From Nitrospirota bacterium (lineage in GTDB: Bacteria; Nitrospirota; JACRHL01), in the NCBI GenBank assembly GCA_016212085.1, contig JACRHL010000006.1, forward strand, positions 186,001 to 250,000: a stretch of DNA of 64,000 nt, in the 5' to 3' direction. The first letter of the stretch is position 1. Each line of letters begins with the position of its first letter. Shown one piece after another: positions 33,403 to 41,861 of the stretch. A program made the translations under genes and the position numbers. The notes beneath the pieces were generated by a model. That model saw nothing but the letters and a program-made list of their open reading frames with translations. It was not told the origin of the DNA and searched no databases.

Positions 33403-36400
33403 CTAAGGACCGCCGAGGACCAGCTCCGCGTGGCCGCCGTCGGCGGCGGGGCCGTCGTGGCCGGGGGCACCGGTGAGCACGTCGGCGAAGCCGTCGCCGT
33501 TCACGTCGCCGGCGCCGGCGACGGCGCGGCCCAGTCCGTCGAAGGGGGCGGTGCCGTCGAGGGTGCGCAGGGGGGTGCCGTCGCGCCCGCTGAACAGGCT
33601 CACCCGCCCGGCGGCGGCGGCGGTGGCGTCGCTGCCGGGGGCGCCCACGGCCAGGTCGGGGATGGCGTCGCCGTTCACGTCGCCCACGCCGGCCAGGGCG
33701 AGGCCGAACTGGTCCGCGGCCGCGTCGCCATCCAGGGTGAACAGGGGGGTGGCGTCGGCGCCGCTGTAAACGATCACCCGCCCGGCGTTGGGCTGGATAT
33801 CGCTGAAATTGGGGGCGCCCACGGCGAAGTCGGGCCGGCCGTCGCCGTTCACGTCGCCCAGGGCGGTCAGCGCCTGGCCGAAGCTGGCATAGCCGCTGGG
33901 GCCGTTAAGGGTGTGCAGGACGGTGCCGTCGGCGCCGTTGTAGGCCACCGCCTGGCCCGACAGGGTGCCGGCGGCGGACACGCCGGGGGCGCCCACCAGC
34001 ACGTCGTCGCGGCCGTCGCCGTCGATGTCGCCGATGCCGGCCACGGCAAAGCCCACCTGCTCGCCGGGGCCGCTGCCGGTGACGGTGCGGAACACGCCGC
34101 CATCGATGCCGCTGAACACCCGCGCGTAGCCCCGGTTGGACTGGGCGGTGGGCGCGCCGGCGATAAGGTCGGCATGGCCGTCGCCGTTCACGTCGCCGGC
34201 TCCGGCCACGGCGCGGCCCAGGCCGTCGCCCGCCGCGTCGCCGTAAAGGCGGTGGAGCACCTGGCCGGTGGCGCCGGTGAGCACCAGCACCATGCCGGCG
34301 CCGGCGGCGGTGGTGTCGTTGCCGTGGGCGCCGGTCACCAGGTCCGCATTGCCGTCCGCGTCCACGTCGCCGGCGGCGGCGACCGAACGGCCCAGGGCGT
34401 CACCCGCCGCCTGGCCCGACACGCCATGAAGCAGGGCACCTCCCGCGCCGCTGAACACCTGAACGTTGCCGGCGCTGTTGCCGCTGCCGGGGGCGCCCAC
34501 CGCCAGGTCGGGGCGGCCGTCGCCGTTCATGTCGCCGGGGCCGGCCACGGCGTAGCCCAGCCAGTCGTTCTGCGCCTGGCCGTCGAAGGTGAAGCCGGTG
34601 CCGCCCGACGCGGCGCCCGCGGCACTGACGGTCACGGAGGCGGGCGCGGAGGTCAGGGCGCCGTCGCTCACGGCAAGGGTGACGGTGTAGGCCCCCGGCA
34701 GGTCCGGGGTGAGGGTGGGGCGCGCGCCGCCGGCGCCGCCCAGGGTGGCGGCGGAGCCCGCCGGTTGCGACGCCAGACGCCAGGAGTAGGTGACCGGATC
34801 GCCATCCGGGTCGCCGGAGGCGCTGCCGTCCAGGGTGACCAGGGTGAACACGGAAACCCCCACGGCCGCCCCCGCGTTGGCCACCGGGGTTCGGTTGGCG
34901 ATGTTGGAGACGGTCACCTGCACCGTGTCCGCCGGGCTGTCGTGCCGGCCGTCGTTCACCACCAACGAGAATACGTAGATGCCCGCGACGGACGGGACGA
35001 AGGTGGGCCGCGCCACGGTGCCGGCGGACAGGGCGATGGCGGCGCCGGCGGGCTGGGCGTCCACGCGCCACAGATAGGTGAGCGGGTCGCCGTCCGGGTC
35101 GGCGGAGGCGGTGCCGTTGAGGGTGACGAGCCCCTGGCGCAGGGCGCTGATGTCCCCCCCGGCGTTGGCGGCGGGGGCCTGGTTGGGGGCGGCGGACACG
35201 GTGATGCGCACGGTGGCGGGCGCCGAGGTCCGGGCGCCGTCGCTCACCGTGAGGGAAAAATCGTGGATGCCCGCCACCGTCGGGGTGAAGGTCGGGCGCG
35301 GCGCGGTGGTGGAGGAGAGGACCACGGCGGCGCCGGCGGGCTGGGCGTCGACGGTCCACAGGTAGGTGAGCGGGTCGCCATCCGGATCGGCGGAGGCGGC
35401 GCCGTCCAGCACCACCTGGTTGTTCACGGCGATGGTGCGCGCCAGGCCCGCGTTCGCCACCGGCGGCCGGTTGGCGCCCCCCTGCACGGTGATGGAGACG
35501 CTGGCCGGGGCGCTGTTGTAAGCCCCGTCGTTCACCACCAGCGACAGCACGTACAGCCCGGCCCGGTCCGGGGAGAGGGCGGGGGTGGGGGTGGCTGCGC
35601 CGGTCAGGGCGGCGGTGGAACCGGTGGGGCGCTGGGCGACGCGCCACAGGAACGCCAGCGGGTCGCCATCCGGGTCGGACGAGGCCCCCCCGTCCAGATT
35701 GACGATCGCGCCCAGCACCACGCCCTGATCCGCCCCTGCGTCGGCCAGCGGGGGGGCACCGGGGGGCGGGGAGATCAGGGCCGGCGCCACGTCCGCCAGG
35801 GCCTGCCCGGCCACGGTCACGGTCTGGTTTCCCGCCAGGCCGTTCAGGGTGCCGTCGGCGCTGTCCGCATCGACCGCGCCCATGAGGCTCGTGGCGTTGG
35901 ACTGGGGGTCGCCGCCCGCCGCGTTCAGGTTGGCGACCGCCTGGGAAAAGCCGTCCAGCAGGCGGGTGATGACGGTGCCGTCGGGCCCGCCATCGCCATA
36001 GGCCGCCTCCCACAGGGGGCCGGTCAGCCCCAGGGTGGCGGCCAGGGCGTCGCTCAGGGCGCGCACCGCCGCCGGGGTGTAGATTCCCTGGGCGGCCACC
36101 CGCCGCGCGGCGATGGTGGTGAACGGGGTGACGTGGGCGGCCAGGGTGGCCCCCACGGTCACGCCGTCGGGCAGGAGCACGAGCATGTCGGGGGCGGGCA
36201 GGCCGCCGTCGGTGCCGCCGCTGCTGGCGCAGCGGAGGGGGCCCGGCACGTCCCGTGGCACGGCGATGGAAAAGGCCCCGTCCGCCCCGGTTTGCGCCTG
36301 CCCCGCCAGGGGCGGCACCGGGGCGCCGGCGGCGTCAAGCTGCGCGCACGACACGGTGGCACCCGCCACCGGGCCGTCCGCCACGCTGCCGGTGATGGCG

Positions 36401-36528
36401 CCCTGGCCAGCGGCGGGAAAACCGCCGCCCTGGGGGCCGCCGCCGCCGCTGCCGCACCCGGCGGCAAGCAGCGCCAGGCCCGTCAAGGCCGTTCGCAAAA
36501 AGGGGATGATATGCGCCGTGCACGCCAC
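33403..36528 (-). CDS. Lipoprotein with PKD-like repeats and a seven-blade FG-GAP propeller
   Basis: A 1041-residue exported protein. A signal peptide ends in the lipobox LLAAGC (Cys about 25), followed by a Gly-rich stretch. After a region of unknown fold (about 45-255), four PKD/K319-like repeats of roughly 93 residues follow (about 260-640), each with the core DPDGDPLxYxW and xxVxDGxxxSxPxxV. The C-terminal part (about 650-1041) has seven FG-GAP repeats with calcium-loop motifs such as DMNGDGRPD, DVNGDGHAD and DVNGDGFAD, giving an integrin-like seven-bladed propeller. A cell-surface adhesion or binding role is likely but not shown. The start is GTG 36528; TTG 36498 is a possible alternative. 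It is followed downstream by bamD after 44 nt. Confidence 0.85.
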   Translation of the reverse strand: MACTAHIIPFLRTALTGLALLAAGCGSGGGGPQGGGFPAAGQGAITGSVADGPVAGATVSCAQLDAAGAPVPPLAGQAQTGADGAFSIAVPRDVPGPLRCASSGGTDGGLPAPDMLVLLPDGVTVGATLAAHVTPFTTIAARRVAAQGIYTPAAVRALSDALAATLGLTGPLWEAAYGDGGPDGTVITRLLDGFSQAVANLNAAGGDPQSNATSLMGAVDADSADGTLNGLAGNQTVTVAGQALADVAPALISPPPGAPPLADAGADQGVVLGAIVNLDGGASSDPDGDPLAFLWRVAQRPTGSTAALTGAATPTPALSPDRAGLYVLSLVVNDGAYNSAPASVSITVQGGANRPPVANAGLARTIAVNNQVVLDGAASADPDGDPLTYLWTVDAQPAGAAVVLSSTTAPRPTFTPTVAGIHDFSLTVSDGARTSAPATVRITVSAAPNQAPAANAGGDISALRQGLVTLNGTASADPDGDPLTYLWRVDAQPAGAAIALSAGTVARPTFVPSVAGIYVFSLVVNDGRHDSPADTVQVTVSNIANRTPVANAGAAVGVSVFTLVTLDGSASGDPDGDPVTYSWRLASQPAGSAATLGGAGGARPTLTPDLPGAYTVTLAVSDGALTSAPASVTVSAAGAASGGTGFTFDGQAQNDWLGYAVAGPGDMNGDGRPDLAVGAPGSGNSAGNVQVFSGAGGALLHGVSGQAAGDALGRSVAAAGDVDADGNADLVTGAHGNDTTAAGAGMVLVLTGATGQVLHRLYGDAAGDGLGRAVAGAGDVNGDGHADLIAGAPTAQSNRGYARVFSGIDGGVFRTVTGSGPGEQVGFAVAGIGDIDGDGRDDVLVGAPGVSAAGTLSGQAVAYNGADGTVLHTLNGPSGYASFGQALTALGDVNGDGRPDFAVGAPNFSDIQPNAGRVIVYSGADATPLFTLDGDAAADQFGLALAGVGDVNGDAIPDLAVGAPGSDATAAAAGRVSLFSGRDGTPLRTLDGTAPFDGLGRAVAGAGDVNGDGFADVLTGAPGHDGPAADGGHAELVLGGP
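34608..35748 (-). repeat. Four tandem PKD-like repeat units
   Basis: Four in-frame units of about 280 nt encode PKD-like domains. Units two and three share long near-identical stretches, including codons for ADPDGDPLTYLW and VDAQPAGAA, which suggests recent duplication. Boundaries are approximate. Confidence 0.75.
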
Positions 36529-36693
36529 GGCCCGTGACCGTTACAGGATGCGTGCCACGGCCGACGATTTACGTAACTTGTTGAAAATAAACGACTCGTC
36601 CGCGCGGCATCCGACCGGCCGGGCGGTCCGGCGCCAACCCGCTGACTTTCCGTGCCAACGGGCTGACTGGGGCTTCCGGCGCCGCCGCGCCCG

Positions 36694-37278
36694 TCAATTC
36701 ATGTGGATGTCCGCCGGCATGGTGGCATAGATGGCGAACGGGCCCCCCAGTCGGGTCATGCAGCGCGACCAGGCCAGGCGGGGGTGCTCGGCGAACACCA
36801 CGTCCGCGTCCGGCGGCAGCAGGGCCCAGGATTTTTCGTCCAGCTCGTCCTGCAACTGGCCGGGCCCCCAGCCCGCGTGGCCCACATAGGGGCGGTAGCT
36901 GCCCACGATGCCGGCGGCGGTGGCGGCGTCCTTCAGGGCGGGCAAGGTGTCGCCCAGGGCCACGCCGTCGAACACGGGGGTGAAGTCCGGCGGCTGGCCG
37001 CCGCCCCGGCGCAGGATGACGATGCGGTCGGTGGCCACCGGGCCGCCCTCGAACAGGGTCTCGCGCCGGTCGGCGATCAGCTCGTCGTCCGGCAGGGCCG
37101 AGCCCAGGGGCATGCCGGTGGGGCGGTTGACGATCAGCCCCATGGCACCCTCGTCGTCCACGCAGCACAGCAGCACCACCGTCTGGCGGAAGCTGGGGTC
37201 GAGCAAGTGCGGCAGGGCCACCAGCAGGCTTCCCGGCGCCAGCGGCGCCCGGCGCAGCTTCGCGTCGGGAACGGTCAC
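36694..37278 (-). CDS. YqgE/AlgH family protein (DUF179)
   Basis: A 194-residue YqgE/AlgH-type protein. Motifs are GSLLVALPHLLDPSFRQTVVLLC near the N-terminus, GAMGLIVNRPTG, LFEGGPVATDRI, and YVGHAGWGPGQLQDEL. Proteins of this family are widespread and linked by name to alginate regulation in Pseudomonas, but a general function is not known. The start is GTG 37278, overlapping the stop of the exonuclease gene (GTGA). The 165-nt gap downstream includes an AT-richer stretch that may be the promoter of the FG-GAP gene. Confidence 0.9.
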   Translation of the reverse strand: MTVPDAKLRRAPLAPGSLLVALPHLLDPSFRQTVVLLCCVDDEGAMGLIVNRPTGMPLGSALPDDELIADRRETLFEGGPVATDRIVILRRGGGQPPDFTPVFDGVALGDTLPALKDAATAAGIVGSYRPYVGHAGWGPGQLQDELDEKSWALLPPDADVVFAEHPRLAWSRCMTRLGGPFAIYATMPADIHMN

Positions 37279-38135
37279 GGGGCGGCCTTGCGGCGGGTGG
37301 GGGCCATGGCCTGCCAGGCGTCCAGGAACGCCCCCAGGTGGGGGCGCTCGGCGCGCTCGTGCTCCAGGTAGGCGGCCAGCTCGGCCAGGGAGGCGTCGTG
37401 GCTGGCCTTGCTGATGGTGCCGCGCAGCAGCTCCCAGCGCAGGAACACCAGGTACGTGTTGACCACGTCGGTCTCGCAATAGTCGCGGATGGCCTGCACC
37501 TCGCCCCGGGCGTACATGCCGCTCACGTCCTCCCCCGCGGTGCCCAGCTTGCCGGGGATGGACAGGGCGCGGCACACCTCGTCCAGCTTCACGCGGGCGC
37601 TGGCGCCAAAGTCGCTCAACGATTCCAGCAGATCGGTGTGATAGGCCTCGGCGTAGCGCTGGGAGTAGTTTTCCCACTTGTTCGACGTGTCGCAGAAGCG
37701 CGGGGCCGACAGGCCGTGCACCATGGCGCGGTATTTCAGCACCGGCAGGTCGAAGGTGCGGCCGTTGAAGCTCACCAGGCGCGGGGCGCTCTGCTCGATG
37801 TAGTGGAAGAAGCCGTTCACCAGCTCCGCCTCGTCGCTGGTGAGGGTGCCGCCGGAGCCCACCCGCCCCAGGGTGTAGCGCACCTGGCCGCGCCGCGCCG
37901 CCTGGCCCTCATCGGGCTTTTCGGCCGTGGCCTGCACGTAGGAGATGGCCACCACCTTCCAGAACGGCTGGCGCAAAAAGTCGTTCCTGCCGTCGGTCAC
38001 CTGTAAATGATAGGCCTTGAGCGCCTCGGCCACCTGCGCGTCGGAGGCGCCGGGCAGATCAAGGAGCCTGCGCCCGGCGTCCAGGTCGGGCACGGTCTCG
38101 ATGTCGAACACGAAGATGTGGCGCTTGGGGTCCAT
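37275..38135 (-). CDS. PolB-like 3'-5' exonuclease domain protein
   Basis: A 286-residue DnaQ-like fold exonuclease of the group related to the PolB proofreading domain. DEDD-type acidic residues are visible: FVFDIETVPD (ExoI), VSFNGRTFDLPVL (ExoII) and YCETDVVNTYLVF (ExoIII). The protein has no polymerase domain and therefore works alone or with a partner. Its nucleic-acid substrate is unknown. It shares a 4-nt overlap with the AlgH gene, and starts divergently from a NYN-domain nuclease-like gene with 171 nt between. Confidence 0.88.
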   Translation of the reverse strand: MDPKRHIFVFDIETVPDLDAGRRLLDLPGASDAQVAEALKAYHLQVTDGRNDFLRQPFWKVVAISYVQATAEKPDEGQAARRGQVRYTLGRVGSGGTLTSDEAELVNGFFHYIEQSAPRLVSFNGRTFDLPVLKYRAMVHGLSAPRFCDTSNKWENYSQRYAEAYHTDLLESLSDFGASARVKLDEVCRALSIPGKLGTAGEDVSGMYARGEVQAIRDYCETDVVNTYLVFLRWELLRGTISKASHDASLAELAAYLEHERAERPHLGAFLDAWQAMAPTRRKAAP

Positions 38136-38306
38136 GGCCGAAAGCCTCCGGGCGGATGGGGGGTGCCGCCTATTGTGGCCGCCGGGGCGGATGATCTCAA
38201 GGGGGGTGCTTGTGACGCCAGGGCGGAACGGTTACCCTGGTGCCGGACGGCGGGGGCGGCGGCCCGCCCGCGCCTTTTCACTTCCCCTCACCGCGAGAGC
38301 CCGCCC

Positions 38307-39095
38307 ATGGCCCAGGACACCCAACGCAAGCTGGCGGTGCTGATCGACGCCGACAACACCTCGCCCGCCATCATCGAGGGGCTGTTGGCGGAGATCGCCA
38401 CCTATGGCGTCGCCAGCGTGAAGCGCATCTATGGCGACTGGACCAACCCGCACCTGAAAGGCTGGAAGGAGGTGCTGCTGGAGCACGCCATCCAGCCCAT
38501 CCAGCAGTTCGGCTACACGGTGGGCAAGAACGCCACCGACAGCGCCATGATCATCGACGCCATGGACCTGCTCTACGCGGGCGGGCTGGACGGCTTCTGC
38601 CTGGTGTCGTCCGACTCCGACTTCACCCGGCTGGCCACCCGCCTGCGCGAGGCGGGCAACCTGGTGGTGGGCTTTGGCGCCATGAAGACGCCCAAGCCCT
38701 TCGTGGGGGCGTGCGACCGGTTCGTGTTCACCGAGATCCTGCGCAAGGAGACGCAAGGCAAGCCCGCCCGGGGCGCCGCCAAGGGCGCGGGCAAGGAAGA
38801 GCCCAAGGACGAGGCCAAGCCCGCCGCCACCGCCATCCTCAAGCAGGACAGCCGCCTGGTGACCCTGCTGCGCGACGCCGTGGAGGACTCGGCGGACGAC
38901 ACCGGCTGGGTGTCCCTGCGCATCCTGGGCCAGAACGTTGCCAACCGCTCCCCGGAGTTCGACCCGCGCAACTACGGCTTCCGCAAGCTGGGCGACCTGG
39001 TGAAGGCCACCAAGCTGTTCGAGATCGACGAGCGCCCCTCCAAGGACAACCCCTCCGGCACCATCTACGTGCGCGACAAGCGCAAGAAGGGCTGA
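38307..39095 (+). CDS. NYN-domain protein with C-terminal OST-HTH/LOTUS domain
   Basis: A 262-residue protein. The NYN (PIN-like) nuclease domain spans about 8-150: LAVLIDADNTSP with catalytic Asp residues, NATDSAMIIDAMDLLY and FCLVSSDSDFTRLATRLREAG. A Lys/Ala/Pro-rich linker (about 150-185) leads to an OST-HTH/LOTUS domain (about 188-262) with GWVSLRILGQNV and NYGFRKLGDLVKA. NYN domains are metal-dependent RNases, and LOTUS domains bind RNA such as G-quadruplexes. The RNA target is unknown. The acidic residues look intact. Confidence 0.9.
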   Translation: MAQDTQRKLAVLIDADNTSPAIIEGLLAEIATYGVASVKRIYGDWTNPHLKGWKEVLLEHAIQPIQQFGYTVGKNATDSAMIIDAMDLLYAGGLDGFCLVSSDSDFTRLATRLREAGNLVVGFGAMKTPKPFVGACDRFVFTEILRKETQGKPARGAAKGAGKEEPKDEAKPAATAILKQDSRLVTLLRDAVEDSADDTGWVSLRILGQNVANRSPEFDPRNYGFRKLGDLVKATKLFEIDERPSKDNPSGTIYVRDKRKKG

Positions 39096-39127
39096 ATCGC
39101 TGCCGAGGCCGGCATGCGGCCCGCCCG

Positions 39128-39991
39128 TCAGGCGGGGGCCGCGTCGATGGTGAGCCACATGCCCCGGCTTTCGTAGTTCACCGCCTTCAGGCCGTGTTTC
39201 GCCAGGGCCTGGTCGATGCGGTCGCCCTGCTCGTTCAGGATGCCCGACAGGATCAATCGCCCGCCGGGGGCCAGCACGCGGGCCAGCTCGGGCATCAGCT
39301 CCACGATCACGTGGGCCAGCAGGTTGGCGAGAACCAGGTCGTATTGCCCGCGCACGCCGTCCAGGGTGGCGGTGGACAGGTGGATGTCGGCGCCGTTCAG
39401 GGCGGCGTTGTCGTGGGCGTTCTCCACCGCGTCCGGGTCGTTGTCGAAGCCGGTCACGTGGCCCGCGCCCAGCTTGTGGGCGGCGATGGCCAGGATGCCG
39501 GAGCCGGTGCCCACGTCCAGCACGCGCACGGCGGCGGGGTGCGGGTGGTGCTCCAAAAATGCCTGGATGCGGCGCAGGCAGGTGGCGGTGGTGTCGTGCC
39601 CGCCGGTGCCGAAGCCCCGGCCGGGGCGGATTTTTAGGGGGATGAGGCCCCTGGCGTCGTCCTCCCACTCCGGCAGCACCATCAAGCGCCCCACGGGGAT
39701 GGGGGCGAAGTGGGCCTTCCAGGCGGTGATCCAGTCGCCCTCCCCCTGCTCCTCCCAGACGCAGCGGGGCGTGAACACGGCCACGCCGCACGCCTCCAGG
39801 TGGCCCAGCCAGGCGGTGAGGGCGAGTTCCACCTCGTCCGGCCGCAGGGCGGGGGGGAAGTAGGCCACCAGGTCGGCGCCATCCTCCCAGGTGCCCTCGG
39901 CCCCCAGCTCCATGAACAGCCCGGCCAGCGGGTCCAGCAACGGGCCGGGAGGGGAGACGCGCAGGGTGTTCCAGACGGTGTGCTCGGCCAT
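39128..39991 (-). CDS. prmA: Ribosomal protein L11 methyltransferase
   Basis: A 287-residue SAM-dependent methyltransferase that trimethylates ribosomal protein L11. Characteristic motifs are KIRPGRGFGTGGHDTTATCL, VLDVGTGSGILAIAAHKLGA (SAM site), GFDNDPDAVENAHDNAALN and LVLANLLAHVI. Length is typical. It follows the PAP2 gene after 6 nt and converges with the NYN gene. Confidence 0.95.
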   Translation of the reverse strand: MAEHTVWNTLRVSPPGPLLDPLAGLFMELGAEGTWEDGADLVAYFPPALRPDEVELALTAWLGHLEACGVAVFTPRCVWEEQGEGDWITAWKAHFAPIPVGRLMVLPEWEDDARGLIPLKIRPGRGFGTGGHDTTATCLRRIQAFLEHHPHPAAVRVLDVGTGSGILAIAAHKLGAGHVTGFDNDPDAVENAHDNAALNGADIHLSTATLDGVRGQYDLVLANLLAHVIVELMPELARVLAPGGRLILSGILNEQGDRIDQALAKHGLKAVNYESRGMWLTIDAAPA

Positions 39992-39997
39992 GTTCGC

Positions 39998-40822
39998 TCA
40001 GCGGTTCCAGGTGAGGGTGAGGGCGGTGCCCCCGGCGAGGGGCATCAAGGCCACCCGTGGCGCCCCCGCCGGGTGGCGGCGCGCCAGGGAGTGGCCGATC
40101 CACAGGCCCAGGGCGGCGCCGGCGGCCACGTCGCTGCCCCAGTGGCGGTCGCGCTCCAGGCGCGCGTAGCCGGTGAGGGCGGCCAGGCCATAGGCGGGCA
40201 CGGCGGCGGCCGGGTGGCGCCCGGCCACCACGGCGGCCACGGCAAAGGCGGCGGCGGCGTGGCCGGAAGGGAACGACTGGCGCGCGTCGCCACCGGCGCC
40301 GGGCCCGTTCCAGTCGCGCGGGCCCAGCCCGGCGTCCGGCCGGGCGCGGCCGGTGAGGCGCTTGGCCAGGTAGGCGCCGCCCCCGGCGAACAGCGCCGCC
40401 TCGGCGGCGGTGGCGGCGGTGCCGGTCAGCACCGCGTCATCCCGGTGTGCGCCCCACAGGGCGGCGAGCCCCAGGGCGGGCAGCAGCACCCGGCCGTCGC
40501 CCAGCGGATTGCCGATCTCGGAAAACACCTGTAACCCCGCGTTGTGATGGGTTTGCACGGCGTGGCGGATGTCCGCGTCGTACCGGTAGACCAGGGCCGT
40601 GCCCAGGGTCACGGCGCCCAGGGCGGCCCATTCGCGCCGTTGCCACGACAGGGGCCGGGCCGCCAGCGCCCCGGCGTCGGCGGCCATGCGGCGGGCCGCC
40701 TGATCCACGGCGGTGGTGACGGTGACCGTCACGATGGGCGTTTCGACGTAGCGCCCGTCCGCCGCGTGGGCGGGCAGGGCGCACAGGAGCAGCCCAAGGA
40801 TGGCGAGCCGGAGGGGAATCAG
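39998..40822 (-). CDS. PAP2 superfamily phosphatase with a non-canonical start
   Basis: A periplasmic or membrane PAP2-type phosphatase. The three motifs are KRLTGRARP (KxxxxxxRP), PSGH in FPSGHAAAA, and RLERDRHWGSD (histidine nucleophile and Asp). The first canonical start codon in frame is a GTG at 40732, but the frame upstream encodes a textbook signal peptide: a basic-hydrophobic stretch IPLRLAILGLLLCALPAHA and then ADGRY. The only codons that could begin it are a CTG at 40822 overlapping the fxsA stop (CTGA) or an ATT at 40819. I therefore place the start at CTG 40822 (274 residues). No Shine-Dalgarno sequence is obvious; coupling to fxsA is likely. If GTG is used the protein lacks export information. 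Confidence 0.8.
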   Translation of the reverse strand: MIPLRLAILGLLLCALPAHAADGRYVETPIVTVTVTTAVDQAARRMAADAGALAARPLSWQRREWAALGAVTLGTALVYRYDADIRHAVQTHHNAGLQVFSEIGNPLGDGRVLLPALGLAALWGAHRDDAVLTGTAATAAEAALFAGGGAYLAKRLTGRARPDAGLGPRDWNGPGAGGDARQSFPSGHAAAAFAVAAVVAGRHPAAAVPAYGLAALTGYARLERDRHWGSDVAAGAALGLWIGHSLARRHPAGAPRVALMPLAGGTALTLTWNR

Positions 40823-41232
40823 AAGGGGCCGAAGTTGTCCGGGCCCCGGTACACGCGCACGCTGCCCTGGGCCACCATGCGGTCGAACCGGCGGCGCAGC
40901 CGGATCTTGAAATAGCGGCGGGTGGGGGGGAACAGGAGCAACAGCCCCATGCAGTCGGTGATCACGCCGGGGGTGACCAGCAGCACGCCGGCGATGAATA
41001 TCAAGATCCCGTCCACCAGCTCCTCGGCGGGCACCATGCCCTGGCGCAGGTTCTCACGGGCGCGGGTGAGCACCCGCAGGCCCTCCATGCGTGCCAGGTA
41101 GGCCCCCGCCACGCCGGTCACCAGCACCAGCAGCAGGGTGTTGAGGCCGCCGATCACCGCGCCGATCTTGATCAGCACGTACAATTCCGCCAGGGGCAGC
41201 AGGGTGAACAGCAGGGCGAGCTTGAGCAACAT
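40819..41232 (-). CDS. fxsA: FxsA family membrane protein
   Basis: A 137-residue integral membrane protein with three to four hydrophobic helices (about 2-22, 26-46, 75-100) and the family pattern FTLLPLAELYVLIKIG, VTGVAGAYLARMEGL, GILIFIAGVLLVTPGVITDCMGLLLLFPPTR. In E. coli FxsA affects exclusion of phage T7 by the F plasmid; its normal role is unclear. It precedes the PAP2 gene with its stop overlapping the proposed CTG start. Confidence 0.92.
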   Translation of the reverse strand: MLLKLALLFTLLPLAELYVLIKIGAVIGGLNTLLLVLVTGVAGAYLARMEGLRVLTRARENLRQGMVPAEELVDGILIFIAGVLLVTPGVITDCMGLLLLFPPTRRYFKIRLRRRFDRMVAQGSVRVYRGPDNFGPF

Positions 41233-41274
41233 CCCCCAGATGTTAGCGCAAACGGCGGCGGCGCCGCCAACCGG

Positions 41275-41751
41275 TTACCGCGCCGCAGCCGGGGCTTCTC
41301 CCATCGCGGCCATGGTGGCGCCCATCTCGGTCAACTGGTCCGGGCTCAGCATGGCCTGGGCGATGCGGAAGCAGAGCTGCTCCTCCTTCATGAAGTGGCC
41401 GGACAGGCAATAGGCCACCTGCTGGGCGTCGTAGCCCAGAACCTTGAGGTTGTCGGCGCTGGCGTCGGCCCGGTAGGTGGCCAGGGCCGCCGCCAACCTG
41501 GCGCGCAACGGCGCCAGCCGCTCGTGCTCCTGCAACACCAGTTGCACCGGACCCATGCCCTTGATGGACGGAAACAGCACGTCCTCCTCGCGCCGCTCGT
41601 GCAGGGACAGGGAGGCCTCGAACCGGCTGACCAGGTCGAGCACCGCCCTGGCGTCGGGCGTGGGGGCCTTGATCTGGGTGTTCATCTTGTCGAGCAGGGC
41701 CCTCATCTCTTGGTGTTCAGCCTGCAACAGGTTGATCGCATCCTGGGTCAT
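41275..41751 (-). CDS. Hemerythrin HHE cation-binding domain protein
   Basis: A 158-residue four-helix protein. Metal-ligand candidates follow the HHE pattern: AEHQEMRALLDKM, LHERREEDVLFPSI, LQEHERLAPLRA and GHFMKEEQLCF. Such proteins bind a di-iron centre and can bind oxygen or nitric oxide, or help Fe-S repair. The ATG at 41751 was chosen; an upstream in-frame start would add an unconserved segment. It is a single gene with AT-rich DNA upstream (41820-41860), where its promoter should lie. Confidence 0.85.
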   Translation of the reverse strand: MTQDAINLLQAEHQEMRALLDKMNTQIKAPTPDARAVLDLVSRFEASLSLHERREEDVLFPSIKGMGPVQLVLQEHERLAPLRARLAAALATYRADASADNLKVLGYDAQQVAYCLSGHFMKEEQLCFRIAQAMLSPDQLTEMGATMAAMGEAPAAAR

Positions 41752-41861
41752 GGAAACACATCCTACGCAATCGGTACGGGTTGTTGCCGGCGGGAGTTTG
41801 GCGCCACACGGCGGACACAAGGGCCATTTAATGTGTAAATTATATGCAACAATGGATTCTG

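Noticed and set aside
34608-35748. Regular repeats considered as a CRISPR-like array
   Set aside because: Repeat units are about 280 nt, imperfect, in frame and encode PKD-like domains; no spacers or cas genes are present.
33430-36537. A plus-strand open frame of over 1000 codons opposite the PKD/FG-GAP gene
   Set aside because: Low-complexity Gly/Ala/Val/Gln-rich antisense translation; the minus strand shows a signal peptide and repeated domains.
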